From NCBI RefSeq assembly GCF_042186555.1, contig NC_133330.1, forward strand, positions 163,500,907 to 163,564,906: a stretch of DNA of 64,000 bases. The letters are read 5' to 3'. The notes below the pieces were generated by a model that saw only the letters and a program-made list of their open reading frames with translations, made no database searches and had not been told where the DNA came from. This document shows positions 1-11,742 of this stretch, one piece after another (the stretch's first letter is position 1; every line of letters begins with the position of its first letter). Position numbers and translations under genes: made by a program. The DNA is from Aquarana catesbeiana. Taxonomy: Eukaryota; Chordata; Amphibia; Anura; Ranidae.

Positions 1-101
1 AAAGCGCCCCAGTGTGAAAAGGGTCTAAAGATCTTTTTACTTGTGTTGGTATATGTACCCGAATATCTAGTGAGTGTTGTCTGTGATTCCATATTTTTAA
101 A

Positions 102-972
102 CTAAATATCTGTAGTGGTCGAAAATGCAATCCCACCCATTGTACTGCCGGGATTGCTGAGGTTAATAGCCCCAAAGCGGCCCATCTTATTGTGCATGGT
201 TAGTTGTTTTGTAGCATCTTCATTGCTTCTTGAATTTTTTTTACTTTTTCTCTGTGTAAAAACATCTTTTGTTGTTTTGAATCCAGGATGTACACCAAGT
301 ACGTTATCTGCTGGGAGGGGAGCAGGTTGGACTTCTCTAGATTTAGTAACCACCCCGTTTTTTTGTAAGAAATCCTGGGTGTAGCTCAGATCCTTGGTTA
401 ATTTTTCAGGAGTGGTGGCAAAGATAAGCAAGTCGTCTAGGTAGGCGATGACTGCGATGCCTCTTAGTCGGAGTGTCACCAAGGGTTCTGCCGACACTTT
501 TGTGAATATTCGAGGCGAAGATGATAGCCCGAAAGGAAGAGCCTGAAACTGAAGGTGGTACGTCTGTTTTTATTGCCAGTCTTAGATATTTTTGGCATTT
601 TTGCTCTATTGGGATGTGTAAATATGCATTATTTAGATCCAGGGAAGCCATGTAGCAATTTGGGTGTAATAGTGCCTTTACGGAAAAGATTGAGTCCATC
701 CTGAACCGTTTGTAGGTCACTGACTGGTTCTAGGGTTTGAAATTTAGTATTGGTCTGAATTTCCCTGAGGGTTTCTGGACCGCAAATATGTGGGAGTAAA
801 AACCCATGGCGATTTCTTCTTGTGGTACATAGCTTAACACTTCTTGTTCTATTAGTTCCTTTAGGGCTTCCAATAGACTTTTGGCCTTTTCTCTGTTTCT
901 TGGCAGTTCCGTGGCATAAAACCTGCTTGGGGGTAGGGTTGAAACATCCAAACGATTCCCCCTGTCGCACAA
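102..972 (-). pseudogene. DIRS A reverse transcriptase fragment, broken
   Basis: RT blocks appear in order on minus: GFYSHIFAVQKPSGKFRPIL (about 800-740), NAYLHIPIEQKCQKYLRLAI (about 640-570) and the catalytic YLDDLLIF box (about 440-420). They sit in three frames (972-730, 720-406, 497-102), so at least two frameshifts separate them. The YxDD aspartates survive. The RNase H and recombinase parts that normally follow would lie left of position 1. Confidence 0.85.
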
Positions 973-975
973 TTC

Positions 976-2386
976 TTAGGATATTGCCTCCCATTGGGGA
1001 AGGAAGGCCCCCAATCTTCCCCCCACCATGACCAACTTGTCACTGTTTGTTATGGGTTTGCTCAGGGAGGACGAAAAATTGCTCCTACTTTGCCTTTCCC
1101 TCTCTGGTTCCAGGGTCTCTTGATTCTCAGCCCTGGGTGGTCCAAAGCGAGGCCTTGTATCTGTTCTTGGTCTTTTCTTTCCTTGTTGCAGTTGCCCCCA
1201 GGTTGGTTTACGCTTCAACGGAAATGCTTTCTTTTTATGCGCTGTGCGGTCTAGTACTTTTTCCAATCCCGGCCTGAACAACAAGTCCCCTGTTAGTGGG
1301 ATTCCAGAGCTTAGCCTTTGAAGCACCGTCCCCCTGACAAGTTTTTAACCACAAGGCTCTTCTTGTGGAATTTGACAAGGCCAAGGACCTTGCAGCCATC
1401 TGTACTGACTCCGCGGATGCGCCGCTATATAGGCAATAGCCTTGAGAAGCATAGGAAAGGATGATAACATTTGCTCCTTTGGTGTTCCTTCAATGTGGGG
1501 CCTGTATCTGTAAGCCAGAACGTCACGTTTCTGGCTAACACAGTCACTCCCATAGCTGGCTTTAGACTCCCTACTGTAGAATCCCATGATTTCTTCAGAA
1601 GAGAATCCATTCTTTTGTCCATTGCGTCGGACAGCACTCCCATGTCTTCGAAGGCTAGGTCTGTATGCCTCGAGACCTGGGAAAATGCTGCGTCTAGTTT
1701 GGGAACCTTGTTCCAAACCGACGCAGGGTCATCCACAAATGGAATTCTTTTTAAAGCTTTTGAAAAGAAGGGTTTTCTCTCCGGATCCTGCCATCCCTTT
1801 ATTATTGTCTCTAAGACCTCATGGACCGGAAGGAATTTTTCCTTTCTTGTTCTCCTAGGCCCTGGTACATTTGGTCATGTAATGTTAGGGTCTTCTTTTC
1901 GGATTGCATACCTAGGGTAGTATAGATGCCCCCCAGGAGGAACTCTACTTCCTCCAGCGAAAGTTTATACCAGGAGGGTTTTCTGGAATCACCTTCCAGA
2001 GCTTCTCCCTCCGATTCCTGGGAACCGGAAGCTGCACTATCTGGCTCCTCCTCAGCCTCTTCCCTGGAGGCTTCTGGTTGGCCCGCACTTGTGGAGGGTA
2101 CCTGCGACTTTGGCAATGCTACCTGCTGAAGTGGTAGAGGAGCAGTTTGAGGCTGGGGGATCTGAAAATCTGCGAACAAAGTTTTGAAAGATTGAAAGGT
2201 ATTGGCTAGTTCATTAACTGAGGCTGCTAACTCACTGCCTTGTTCAGTGGAATGTTCCTGAAGTACCTTGTCTATGCATTCCTTACATATCGTTTTTACC
2301 CAGGAGTCCCTAAGTGCAGTTTTACATGAAGGGTACCCTCCTCTTGAAACTATGAGGTGGTTTAAGCTTTGTCTGTTGTTTTGCAC
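976..2386 (-). pseudogene. DIRS A gag-like protein, broken
   Basis: The first frame (2386-1811) has an acidic, Ser/Glu-rich middle and ends in a segment with EEVEFLLGGIYTTLG. The second (1736-1425) carries the block LAFEDMGVLSDAMDKRMDSL, which recurs in recognisable form in the other DIRS copies here, so it defines the family's Gag core. A third (1326-976) holds a basic tail (PLTGDLLFRPGLEKVLDRTA). The pieces are in different frames, so no full Gag can be made. The Gag role (packaging element RNA) is known for DIRS elements in general; the assignment rests on position before RT and on shared blocks between copies. Confidence 0.75.
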
Positions 2387-3309
2387 TGAAATACATAAAT
2401 ACAGGTATCAAAAACACATTCAAGCTAAAAGTTCCCTGCACATATTACAGGTGTGCAGTTTTTAAAAGAACAAACATGTGAGCTTCCTTCCCCAGGGCCC
2501 CATGTTTTACCAACGGCACTGAGGATATACACCCCCCGCTGACAAGGGTTGGTGGGGTGAGAAGTAAGGTAAGGGGAGCTCCTCCCTAGGTCCCCCTTAC
2601 CTTGGAGTGACTGGAGCTGGCCGCCTTTCCTCTGATGTGGACATGTTCAAACAGGTCTTGCCCTTGTGCCGCCAGTGGAGCCTAATGCTGTCTCTATAGC
2701 AATGTGGCTCTTCTCCAGTCCTTGCCCGGCCCCTCTTCAGTGATCCACGGCCGGAACCAGAAGCCACGGGTCAACCTGACGAACCCGCCCTTTCCGCCGG
2801 ACATGACATCACCTGCCACCCGGCGAATACATCCATTGAGCCTGGCGCGGCTTGCTTGTACAGCAAGCGCGCTGTGATGCCTCTGATGCAAACATCTCCT
2901 ATGGCGCTCAGCAAGGATGTGGGAACGGGACCTCCTTACCGCACTCAATGCTAAATCGGGGCCCCCCTAAGCTTTCTCGCGCACCCGGAGTCCAGAGAGC
3001 GGCATTTGTTTTGGCAGGTCTTTTCTGGCCAATGGTCCTAGGAGCTCTGTACCCCTTTCAGGACATCCATCTGAGCTTTTCCCCTGGCTCACTGGACTGG
3101 TTCCGTGTCAGTGTCTCCCCTCTGGAGGAAACACAATAACTGAGGAAGCAGCAGGGGAGGAGGAATTTTAAAAGGGGCTGGCGCGGTGTTTCCTGCAGAG
3201 GGGAGGAGCCAAGGTCTCTCACGTGGCTGTCCTGAAAGACGATTAAGGGAAAGAAAAGGGATGGTTTAGATGTGACATTTGCTAAAAATCAAAAATCCTG
3301 TGTACTTAC

Positions 3310-3466
3310 ATGACACCATACATGCAACGTCTGAAGCAGAGCTGCCTAAAGTAGCCTTATCCAGAAGTTCCATTAGCTGCTTCTGAAGACATACAGCTTC
3401 CTTAAAAATGGCTTGAAGAAGATCCAAAACCAAATGGAGCCTTCCACTATATAGTGAATCACTTTC
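3310..3466 (-). CDS. FIRRM: FIRRM (C1orf112) internal exon C
   Basis: A 157-nt exon read on minus. The acceptor is tccttttag before 3466 and the donor is GTAAGT at 3309-3304. It encodes 52 codons starting ESDSLYSGRLHLVLDLL and containing CLQKQLMELLDK, with one base left over, so it ends in phase 1. From memory, human C1orf112 has the same helical segment (Ser-Leu-Gln-Lys-Gln-Leu-Met-Glu-Leu-Leu-Asp). FIRRM binds the AAA ATPase FIGNL1 in the nucleus and controls dismantling of RAD51 and DMC1 filaments in homologous recombination and crosslink repair. The frame is clean and the splice signals are strong, so this is host coding sequence. The next exon lies beyond the left edge, behind DIRS A. 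Confidence 0.9.
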
Positions 3467-3584
3467 CTAAAAGGACAACAAGTTACACATCATGTTAATA
3501 GCTTGCCAAGGAAAAATTCACTTTTAATATTACGAATGTATAAAGTAAGATGTGTATGTTTCCACAAACACATCAAATACACAC

Positions 3585-3725
3585 CTTGCAGTGGGTGAAT
3601 GTTGTAACAAGAATTTGAAGCACTGATGTAGGAAGCGAGTGTACATTTTCCAAAGCTACTGGATTCTCTGCAGAACAGACATCACGAACACAAGCTGTTA
3701 GAGCTTCCAACCAATGAGCCATATT
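3585..3725 (-). CDS. FIRRM: FIRRM (C1orf112) internal exon B
   Basis: A 141-nt exon (47 codons, phase 0 at both ends) on minus. The acceptor is tttttaacag before 3725; the donor is GTGTGT from 3584. It encodes NMAHWLEALTACV, then ALENVHSLPTSVLQIL, ending THCK, and continues in frame into exon C across a 118-bp intron (3467-3584). The pattern (Glu-Asn-x-x-Ser-Leu-Pro-x-Ser-Val-Leu, then His-Cys-Lys) agrees with my recollection of human C1orf112. It is probably part of an alpha-helical repeat fold; no catalytic motif is expected. The preceding exon is 39 kb away at 42857-42961. Confidence 0.9.
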
Positions 3726-4107
3726 CTGTTAAAAACATGAAAATAAATAAAGTTAAAAGATCCATAAACTCAAATTATAAACATTTCAGAAATGCAATAC
3801 ATAAAAGAAATATTTTTAACTAGAGGTGCACCGAAATTTCGGCCGCCAAAAACTATCGGTCGAAAGTGGTGTTTTTTCAGTCGGCCGTAAGAAAAAAAAC
3901 AGCTGATACCAAAAGGGGTGTGGTCCGCCCTGGGTGCCAACCATTGCGGGAGTGTCATCCTGGCGCCCTCAGTCCTCCGCTCCCTCCTCCTCCCCCCCTC
4001 GCCGAGATCTCCATGTTTCACAGAGCTGAATTGCCCAGCCGTAGTAACAGTGTCCCGTCTCCTGTGACAGATGGTGGGACATTGAATAAGTGTGACATGA
4101 TTACAGG

Positions 4108-4395
4108 AGGCGGGACATTGTCACTGCATATGACGGGCACTGGTGGGGGGGGCTGCTGGGCACTGGCAAGCTGCATATGATGGGCGCTGGCAGGCTGCAT
4201 ATGATGGGCACTGGCAGGCTGCATATGATGGGCACTGGTGAGGCTGCATATGACGGGCACTGGTGAGGCTGCATATGGCGGGCACTGGCAGGCTGCATAT
4301 GGCGGGCACTGGTGGGGCTGCTGGGCACTGGCAGGCTGCATATGACGGGCACTGGTGAGGCTGCATATGACGGGCACTGGTGAGGCTGCATTCAT
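4108..4395. repeat. Minisatellite, about 24-30 bp unit
   Basis: Tandem copies of a unit like ggctgcatatgacgggcact with tggtgag or ggcag spacers, about ten copies. The long open frames on minus (for example 4018-4407) come from this array and are not genes. Confidence 0.85.
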
Positions 4396-4683
4396 CTCCT
4401 GTATCATGTCTGCAGTCTTTGACCATCTCCTGTATCATGACTGCTAGAGGTGCACCGAATGAAAATTTTGCTAATACTATTAGCGATGTGTTTAAGTTTA
4501 AGCAAGAGATTGAAGACATGATACAGGAGATGGCTAGAGACTGAAGACATGATACAAGAGATGGTCAGAGACTGCAGACTGCATTTTTCTTGACCTTTCT
4601 TGCACCAACGGTGCCAATAATGGCCAACAATAAATTCATATTTAAATTGATGATATTAATCAAAAAGTTGAATACAATACAAT

Positions 4684-4710
4684 TATATATATATATATAT
4701 ATATATATAA
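4684..4710. repeat. (TA)n microsatellite
   Basis: About 13 TA units inside the hAT-like composite. Confidence 0.9.
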
Positions 4711-5019
4711 AGATATAAATATTTTTTTTAAAAAGTGTCATTTTTGGCATCGGTTTTCAGCCTAGTGCATCGTTCAGTTTCGGTACCAAAATTTCCATTT
4801 GGTGCACCCCTAATTTTTACATTATCTTTTTCCATTGCTGGTGTTTTTGTTAAGCATAAAGAATACAATTGGAGGGTGATCGATCAGCAATGGACCGTGC
4901 CACTGAAGATGAACACCTCATGTACAAGTCTATAGGGCTGACTGAACCACAGATTGTATGATACCCAGGGTGTTGTAATGAGGAACAGTACACTATTCCT
5001 TAAACTGTGATATTTCATT

Positions 5020-5130
5020 GGATGAAATGAATGTAAGCTCCTTGATGGCAGGGACTGATGTGAATGTACAATATACATGTGTAAAGCGCTGAGTAAATTG
5101 ACAGCGCTATATAAGTACCTGTAATAACAT
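5020..5130 (+). repeat. Probable LINE/SINE 3' tail
   Basis: Contains gtaagctccttgatggcagg and, further on, cagcgctatataagtacctg, the style of a dispersed non-LTR 3' tail common in vertebrate genomes. The family was not identified and the boundaries are estimates. Confidence 0.35.
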
Positions 5131-5332
5131 GGCAGAAATGAAATGATCACAGAAATATGACAGTTTACAGCAACATTGCAGGCCATACACCTCTTCAGGC
5201 AGAAGAGGGCACTGTTTATCCATAAGACACTTTCCAATAATAATGTATCAGACACTTATAGAGCATAGAATTCCAGAGGAGCACGTTCTTTGGAGGGGGG
5301 CCATGATATTGCTGGTTACAATGTGATCCCCA

Positions 5333-5925
5333 AATATGAAAGACAAAAACAGAACATTCCATAGCTCAACTCATCAACCAGTATGCCAACTGACCAAATT
5401 AACCTGTCCAACAGTCTGCATTAAAAACAAGGATTGAGTTAGCATGCATTTGCAAATGCATAAGCTGCAAGGCCTCTTCACGGCACCCTGTGTATGCTTG
5501 CAGTCCTAACGCTACTGAATTTATAAGCATCTCCACAGCAAAAGCACGGTGGCAGCAAAGGTGTAAAATATGGTCCGGGGACACACTGTACACCTTTGCT
5601 GCCACTGTGCTCTTGCTGGGTGTCCAGTGTGCTCCTGTTCCTTAAAGGGGGATTGGGCTGCCTCCAGGCCCATCTGCCCCTCATCTATCCATTTAATGCA
5701 TGTGCTTCCATTGTGGAGACGCTTATAAATTCAGTAGCGTTAGGACTGCAAGCATACACAGGGTGCCGTGAAGAGGCCTTGCAGCTTATACATGCGTTTG
5801 CTAAAGGCGTGCTAACTAAACACCTGTTTTTAACACAGACTGTTGGACAAGTTAATTTCGTCAGTTGGCAGACTGGTCGGTGAGCTGAGCTATGGAATGT
5901 TCTGTTTTTGTCTTTCATGTATTTG
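5333..5925. repeat. Long inverted repeat (foldback)
   Basis: The left arm (about 5333-5540, including aaaacagaacattccatagc and cttcacggcaccctgtgtat) is matched in reverse complement by the right arm (about 5700-5925). The arms are about 200 bp with a loop of about 160 bp. The arms differ at scattered positions, so the inversion is not recent. There is no coding content. Confidence 0.8.
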
Positions 5926-7657
5926 TCCTTCCATGTGCTCCTTGCTGTGAAGGTCAGTTATAGGTGGGGACAGGGGCCATTTGTTTGTTACTGATCCTCA
6001 AATATCCCTGAAAAAAATTCAGCTGCCAGTGGGAGACAGTTCCAGGAATCTGACAGAGGAGACATGTTGTAAGGGGAAACCTCTTACCCTGCTTGACAGG
6101 TACCTCTCCCTAATACTATTCCTATCCTGTTCCCCTAATTAGTGGGTCTCTGTCCCTATCTTACTCCTACACTGCAGGCAACCTGAATGCAGAAATCTTC
6201 TATTTAAGGAATTCTGTGTCAAGATGGCTACACAAATCAAGAGACTTCAATATCTAATAGGATTTCCATCCTCCCCAAGGAAGCCTGGAGCCCATATAGC
6301 AAGTAACAATTATTCCTCAATAATTTCCTGTCTTCCAGTTCATATTGCTTGAAAATGTGCATACAAGCATTCCACTATATTATCCTGCAGTGGCACTTTA
6401 GAAAACCGCAAGGAGTCTATAGGTCAGTTCATTTGGCAGCAGACCGAGAGAAAGGAACACTGCAATTAATGGAGAGGTTTGATGAACTCATGAAGGAAAG
6501 TCTATAAAGGATGTTCTGCTTCAAAAGTAGGGTTCCTAAACTACACTTTACAACTTTCCATGACTTAAGGACAGGTCCTTAGAGAAAAAAATATGTATAG
6601 TTTGTAGCTATCGTAAAGTATTTTTCTTGTACATTGACGGGCATAGGAGCGTATTAAATTTTTTAGACACGTGGGTTATACTGCTGCTTTTAAGGCAGTT
6701 GGGCAAAATATGTTAAGCCAGCCCCTGTATAACCCTGCCTCCAACCGTTACACCTTGGTTTTTTTGTGCAAGTAGTACATAAGGCCAATAACACAGAGGC
6801 CCTCAATAGTCTTCGAGAAAGCTTATACAGCATGTACAAACATCTTTTTTTTTTTTTTTTAAATTGTCCAATGAGGATTGCAAGAATTTAATAAACTCTT
6901 AGACTTGTTGGACGACCAAAAGCAATCCAAATAGAGTGAGCAACATTCACAGAGATATCACACAGACACAAATCAAGCTACAAAAAGGAATATCAGGAGT
7001 GATAAACACCAAAATTAAGGATTGATGAGACAGAGCCAACCAAATATGGAAATTAGTCATGATCCCAAAGCAGAAAACCCAGGATCAACCTAATGCTTCA
7101 AACCAGGAGAGGTAATTGCCAGTAAGGGAAAACAGATACCTGAACAACGATTGGGCTTCAATAGTAGTGTGAAAGACAACCAATCTTCCACAAAACTGCC
7201 TGAACAGGAAAAGAAACGTGGACCAACACCAATGAATATGTACTAGGGTAAAGGCCTAAGTCTAGTATACCTTACCCAACTCTTGACTTCAGGGATGATA
7301 GACAAAGTATCTCCAGAAAAAAAAAAAATAAAAAAGACTAACCAGATTACAGCCAGAGTCTACTTTAGATCCTTCAAAAACTTTCTCCAGGAAAAGAGAG
7401 GTTCATAATTATCAGAATGTTACCTGCTAGACAAGTAATCTCACAATCAGACATACATACTATACATGAATAGGAGATCCTTCTCAGCAGTAAATTCAAA
7501 TAAAAAAAAAAAAATTATAAGAAACCCTAAGTTAGGAAAAATTAAAAAGGTACTAACCCTAAAAACTAAAAGCAGGAAAGGAGATGGTGGGGTGAACCAA
7601 CACACCTGTGGTAGGCATCCCAAACGCAATACTATATAAATATCTCCAATTTAAACA
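5926..7657. other. Intronic stretch without a recognised gene
   Basis: Non-coding; holds a T15 run near 6846 and A-rich runs near 7320 and 7505. Some of it may be old repeat DNA, but I could not assign a family or find exon signals with a coding frame. Confidence 0.5.
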
Positions 7658-10600
7658 TTGTACCTCCTCCATTTCAGGCTAAAATATATGATCTCTTGAC
7701 TAAAATGGCACCATATGCCCACCTCCTTGTGATGGTTTTGGGGGATTTCAATGCGGTTCTTGATGCGGGGTTGGACACCTCCAACCCGTCTAGGGGAAGT
7801 TCCACGGATCTGACTGGATGGAGGTCTATGGCGGATTTTACGGAGTTATGGCGTTGGAGGCATCCAACGGATAGATGCTTCTCGCATGTATCAATGGCCC
7901 ACAGATCTTCAGCCAGGATAGATCTCGCCTTCGGGAATAACCTCTTGCTCCCATATGTGAAAGACATAAAATATTTAGCTGGTGGTCTGACTGATCATAA
8001 TCCTCTTGCAGTTACTCGGTCTTTTGCCTCGGGAGCGGGGGGAGGAAGTTGGCGACTCTCGCCCGGTTGGGTACAAAACGAGCAAGGTTCTGCCCAGATG
8101 ACTGAGGCCATACAGTCATATTGGTCCTCAAATACTGATTCAGCTGACCCTCATGTAGTGTGGGATGCATTTAAAGCAGTAACAAGGGGGGAATTTATTT
8201 CTGCCATCAAAACAACCCGTAAGCAAGATAGGGAGGAGACTGAGCTTTTACAACAAAGAGAAAGGGAAAATGCCAAAGCCCATGCGGAGTCCTCTACGAG
8301 GGTCTCGTACGATGCCTTGCTGGAGGCACGACGTTCCATTTCCATGCATTTTACGGGGCAGGTCCATGCAGATATGGTTAAAAGGGCGCAGACAGTCTTT
8401 GCTGAGGGAGATAAAAACGGGAAGCTGTTGGCCATGTTGGTTGCTGATTCCCGTCAGATTACCAACATTACACTCATTAAAACTCAGGGGGGAACTATGC
8501 TTAGTGAACCAGGGCAGATTATGCAGGAGTTTGTCAGGTTCTATTCTTCTCTGTACTCTCCAATCCCTTCATATGATGAAGGAAATCTGGATTCCCTTTT
8601 AAGTGACTTACCAATACCGAAACTTTCAGAGACTGACATGATTAATTTAGAAGCTAAAATTACAACTAAGGAAATTGAACAAGCAATTTTTACTTTCCCC
8701 CCAAACAAGGCCCCAGGACCAGATGGGTTCCCAGCGGATTTCTATAAGGCTAATGTAGAGGTTTTGGCCCCAAGAATTAATTTACTACTGGACTATTGCC
8801 ATGAACATGACACCCTGCCTGATTCCATGCTGGAGGCTTATATGGTTCTCTTATTAAACCAGGGAAAAATCCACAGGACTGCGCATCATACAAATATTAC
8901 ATTAAATACAGACCTAAAAATTTTAACTAAGATACTGGCCATTAGATTAGCAGCAGTAATCCCCTCGATCACCAATATAGATCAAACAGGTTTTATCCCA
9001 GGCAAATCGACTGACACTAATTTAAGGAGATTATTCACTCATTTGCAAATTCAATCAATGGCTCCAAGTAATAGAATAGTAGTATCTATTGATTTCGAAA
9101 AGGCCTTTGATTCTGTTGACTGGCGGTTCATGTTTAAGGTCTTGGATATTGGAGAGTGGGTGGCCATGTTGTATAGACATCCGAAAGCAGCAGTCAGACT
9201 GGGAACATACACCTCAGATTTCTTTGAGGTGGGAAGGGGAACTCGTCAGGGTTGCCCATTATCTCCTTTCCTTTTTGCCATTGCCCTGGAGCCTCTGGCT
9301 GTAGCATTGAGGTCATCTAGAGCAATAAAATCCATCCGGGTGGGCACAATAGACGAATCCCTGGCACTATACGCAGACAACATGTTGTTATTCCTTGACG
9401 ACCCCAGAGACTCCTTGAGAGCAGCTCTGGAAATTATTAACCACTTTGCAACCTTCTCAGGCTTAAAAGTGAACTGGGGTAAGTCATCAATTTTGCCAAT
9501 AGATTCAGGGGCTAGGGCAGGAGCAGATCCCAATCTGCCTTTGCAGTGGGTCTCATCCATTAAATACCTGGGAGTACAGATCACGGCGAACGTTGAAGAT
9601 TACATACCTCTTAATATGTTACCCCTGATAAAACCATTAAAGCAAAAGGTGCAAACATGGAGTAAACTCCCGCTGTCCCTAATAGGTCGCATCAGTTTAT
9701 TAAAAATGAAATTTCTCCCTGTGGTCCTGTACTTCAAGACATGCACCTGTCTGGATTCCGAAATCGTATTTTTGGAAGTTGGACAGTATCATCTCATCCT
9801 TCATCTGGGCTCCCAAGTCCCCAAGAATTGGTTACAAGGTATTACAGGAACCGGGGGATCAAGGAGGCCTGGCATTGCCGGATTGGCAAAAATACTATAG
9901 AGCGGGGCAAATGGTTTTCGCTCACAGGTGGTTGATTGCTGAAGATGGGGATGCAGCTACAGTGTTGGAGGTGGTTCACTTGGGGTCATATGACAGTCTC
10001 CGATTTGCTCTGTTTAGGGGCTCTAGGTCGGAGCTGCCTCTGACCCTAACAATGAAGGCCACTATTAAGGCCTGGGAGACAGCAATAAAATTGGCATGTC
10101 CTAGCTATGGGGGGTGTCGCCTTCAACCCCCATCTGGATGAATCCAACTCTACCTCAATTTTTCAACTTGCCAGATCCCATGATTTGGGCTGTTAAAGGA
10201 ATCAAGACATTAAAGATATCACAACATATGGTGAGCTTTTGACCTTCTCACAACTACATTCAAGACATGAGCTCCCTAACTCATACCTGTTTAGGTTTTT
10301 GCAGATTCGTCATGCTTTCCAGATGCAGTTTCGAGAGGTGAGGGTGGAGTCTTTGCCCTCGTCTCTGGAAACGTTATCAGATGAAGATTTGGTAAAGCCT
10401 CTCTCAAACACTTACAAAGAATTCTTCAAGGTAAGCCCATTAGCGATCGCCAGATGCAGAGAGAAATGGGAGGTGGAGGTTCCGGAGGTGCAGGGGGAGG
10501 ACTGGGACGATCTGTGGACCCAGCCATTTAAACACCTGGTGTCCGCAAGAGACAGGCTGATTAGTTTAAATTTCTGTATAGAAGTTACTATACCCCAGCT

Positions 10601-11384
10601 AGATTAAACAAGATTTTCCCCACAGTCTCAGCGGAATGTTGGCGGTGCTCTTACTCGCCTGCGGATGTTGACCACATTTTCTGGAGCTGCCCCCATATTC
10701 AAAAACTTTGGACTGATATTGCCGACTTAATATCAGTACCGATTCCAATGAATGTTAGAGTGTGTTTGCTTGGATTGGTAGATGAAGTAGTACCCACACA
10801 GGCCATGCGAACAATGCTAAATGTTTTGCTCTTCTATGGAAGAAAGGCTATTTTGTTGGCCTGGAAAAAGCCTGAGGCTCTGAGTATCTCCTCATGGAAA
10901 GGCCTGGTAAATTCCATGCTACCATATTACAAAGCTACCTATGAGGCCAGAGGTTGCATGAAAAAACTTGATAGGATGTGGCAAGCGTGATTTAACTCTA
11001 GCAATACGGTAGGATAGTGGAAGAGGTGACCTAAATATAGATATTCTCATTGGATGAATCCCCTTCTTTGAAGGCCTATATATTATGTATTATATATCAC
11101 ATTAGTAGTTGTTAGAGGCATTCTCTGCTATGCTCGTGGACACATTAATGTAAACACAAACATACCATGAAGATTTTCTTAAGATCCTAGTATTTTGTCG
11201 AGCTGTGGTTCAAGGGAGGGGGGGGGGGGGGTTGGGGAGGGGGGATGAAGCGGTGTTAGAAAGTAGGTCTTTGTTAGATAGTTATGAGTTCATGTTGACC
11301 TTCATGGACAGTGTCCCTTGGCACGTCCACTGTTGTATATCAAGATTGTAAAATAAACAGAATTTTTTTTAAAAAAGATAGTAC
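7658..11384 (+). mobile_element. L1-like retrotransposon 1, 5'-truncated, plus strand
   Basis: Starts inside the endonuclease domain and runs through RT and a C-terminal zinc knuckle to a 3' UTR (10991-11384). A G-rich tract lies at about 11217-11240. The end is an AATAAA-type signal (11352-11357) and a short T/A tail. It abuts the minus-strand L1-like element at about 11384. Confidence 0.88.
7696..10990 (+). pseudogene. L1-like ORF2 (endonuclease / reverse transcriptase)
   Basis: The first frame (7696-9900, 734 codons) covers the end of the APE-type endonuclease (VLGDFNAVLD, ARIDLAF, LTDHNPL) and most of the RT. RT boxes in order: KAPGPDGFPADFYKA, DFEKAFDSVDW, GTRQGCPLSPFLFAIALEPL and LALYADNMLLFL. 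The last should be xADD; the second Asp is Asn, which should kill polymerisation. The frame then shifts to 9779-10141, 10239-10607 and 10620-10990. The final part has CWRC then about ten residues to HIFWSCP, the C-terminal zinc knuckle of L1 ORF2. The N-terminal endonuclease half is missing. Confidence 0.9.
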
Positions 11385-11742
11385 CTCCACCAAAAATGGG
11401 GGAGGAATGTAAACATTCACAAGAGTAAATGTCACAGAGGAAATTTGTAAGGTTAGTATAATAAATCTCCCTTCTGGGTCTGTGGTTACATGTAAGGTTT
11501 CAGCGGGAAGGGATTTAGCTAGTAGAATAGATATCCCCCGGAATAGTTTATGTGGGTAGAGTGATACGATTTTGCCAGCCATGGATGCTCAAGGGTTCTC
11601 ACTTTAGTGCCGGTGAGGTGAGTTTTTTGGAGACATATAATATGGGGATGGCATTTTTTAAAACAGAAAAGACTAGGGATCTCTTTTGGGGTGCATTCAT
11701 TCTTCTAGTGTTCCATGACACTATCTTCAAAGGCTTTGCCAT
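11385..11742 (-). pseudogene. L1-like 2 ORF2 endonuclease N-terminus
   Basis: Starts at ATG 11742 (MAKPLKIVSWNTRRMN), the canonical beginning of an L1 endonuclease with the Asn of the active site. It has frame breaks, then GRFIILTLQISSVTFTLVN and YIPPPFLVEVLS, where homology stops at about 11385. Frame shifts and a stop near 11626 show it is dead. Confidence 0.82.

Larger units (their letters stand above)
1..3252 (-). mobile_element. DIRS-type retrotransposon A, cut by the window edge
   Basis: A tyrosine-recombinase (DIRS) retrotransposon read right to left. Its 5' terminal repeat is at about 3060-3252; the ending (gctgtcctgaaagacg) matches the right ends of the three other DIRS copies in this window. 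Gag-like sequence then reverse transcriptase follow, and the recombinase end lies outside the window. The frame is broken several times, so this is a dead copy. Its right end lies only about 57 bp from the splice donor of FIRRM exon C. Confidence 0.85.
3823..4811. mobile_element. hAT-like non-autonomous composite
   Basis: The left end reads TAGAGGTGCACCGAAA and the right end TTTGGTGCACCCCTA, giving imperfect terminal inverted repeats. Flanks ATTTTTAA (left) and ATTTTTAC (right) make a plausible 8-bp target duplication with 7 of 8 matches, as hAT elements make. A second copy of the left terminus lies inside at about 4445, so one copy has inserted in or duplicated within another. There is no transposase; the interior is a minisatellite and AT-rich DNA. 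Confidence 0.6.

Noticed and set aside
4018..4519. Minus-strand frames rich in SYAACQCP
   Set aside because: Minisatellite translation inside a non-autonomous transposon.
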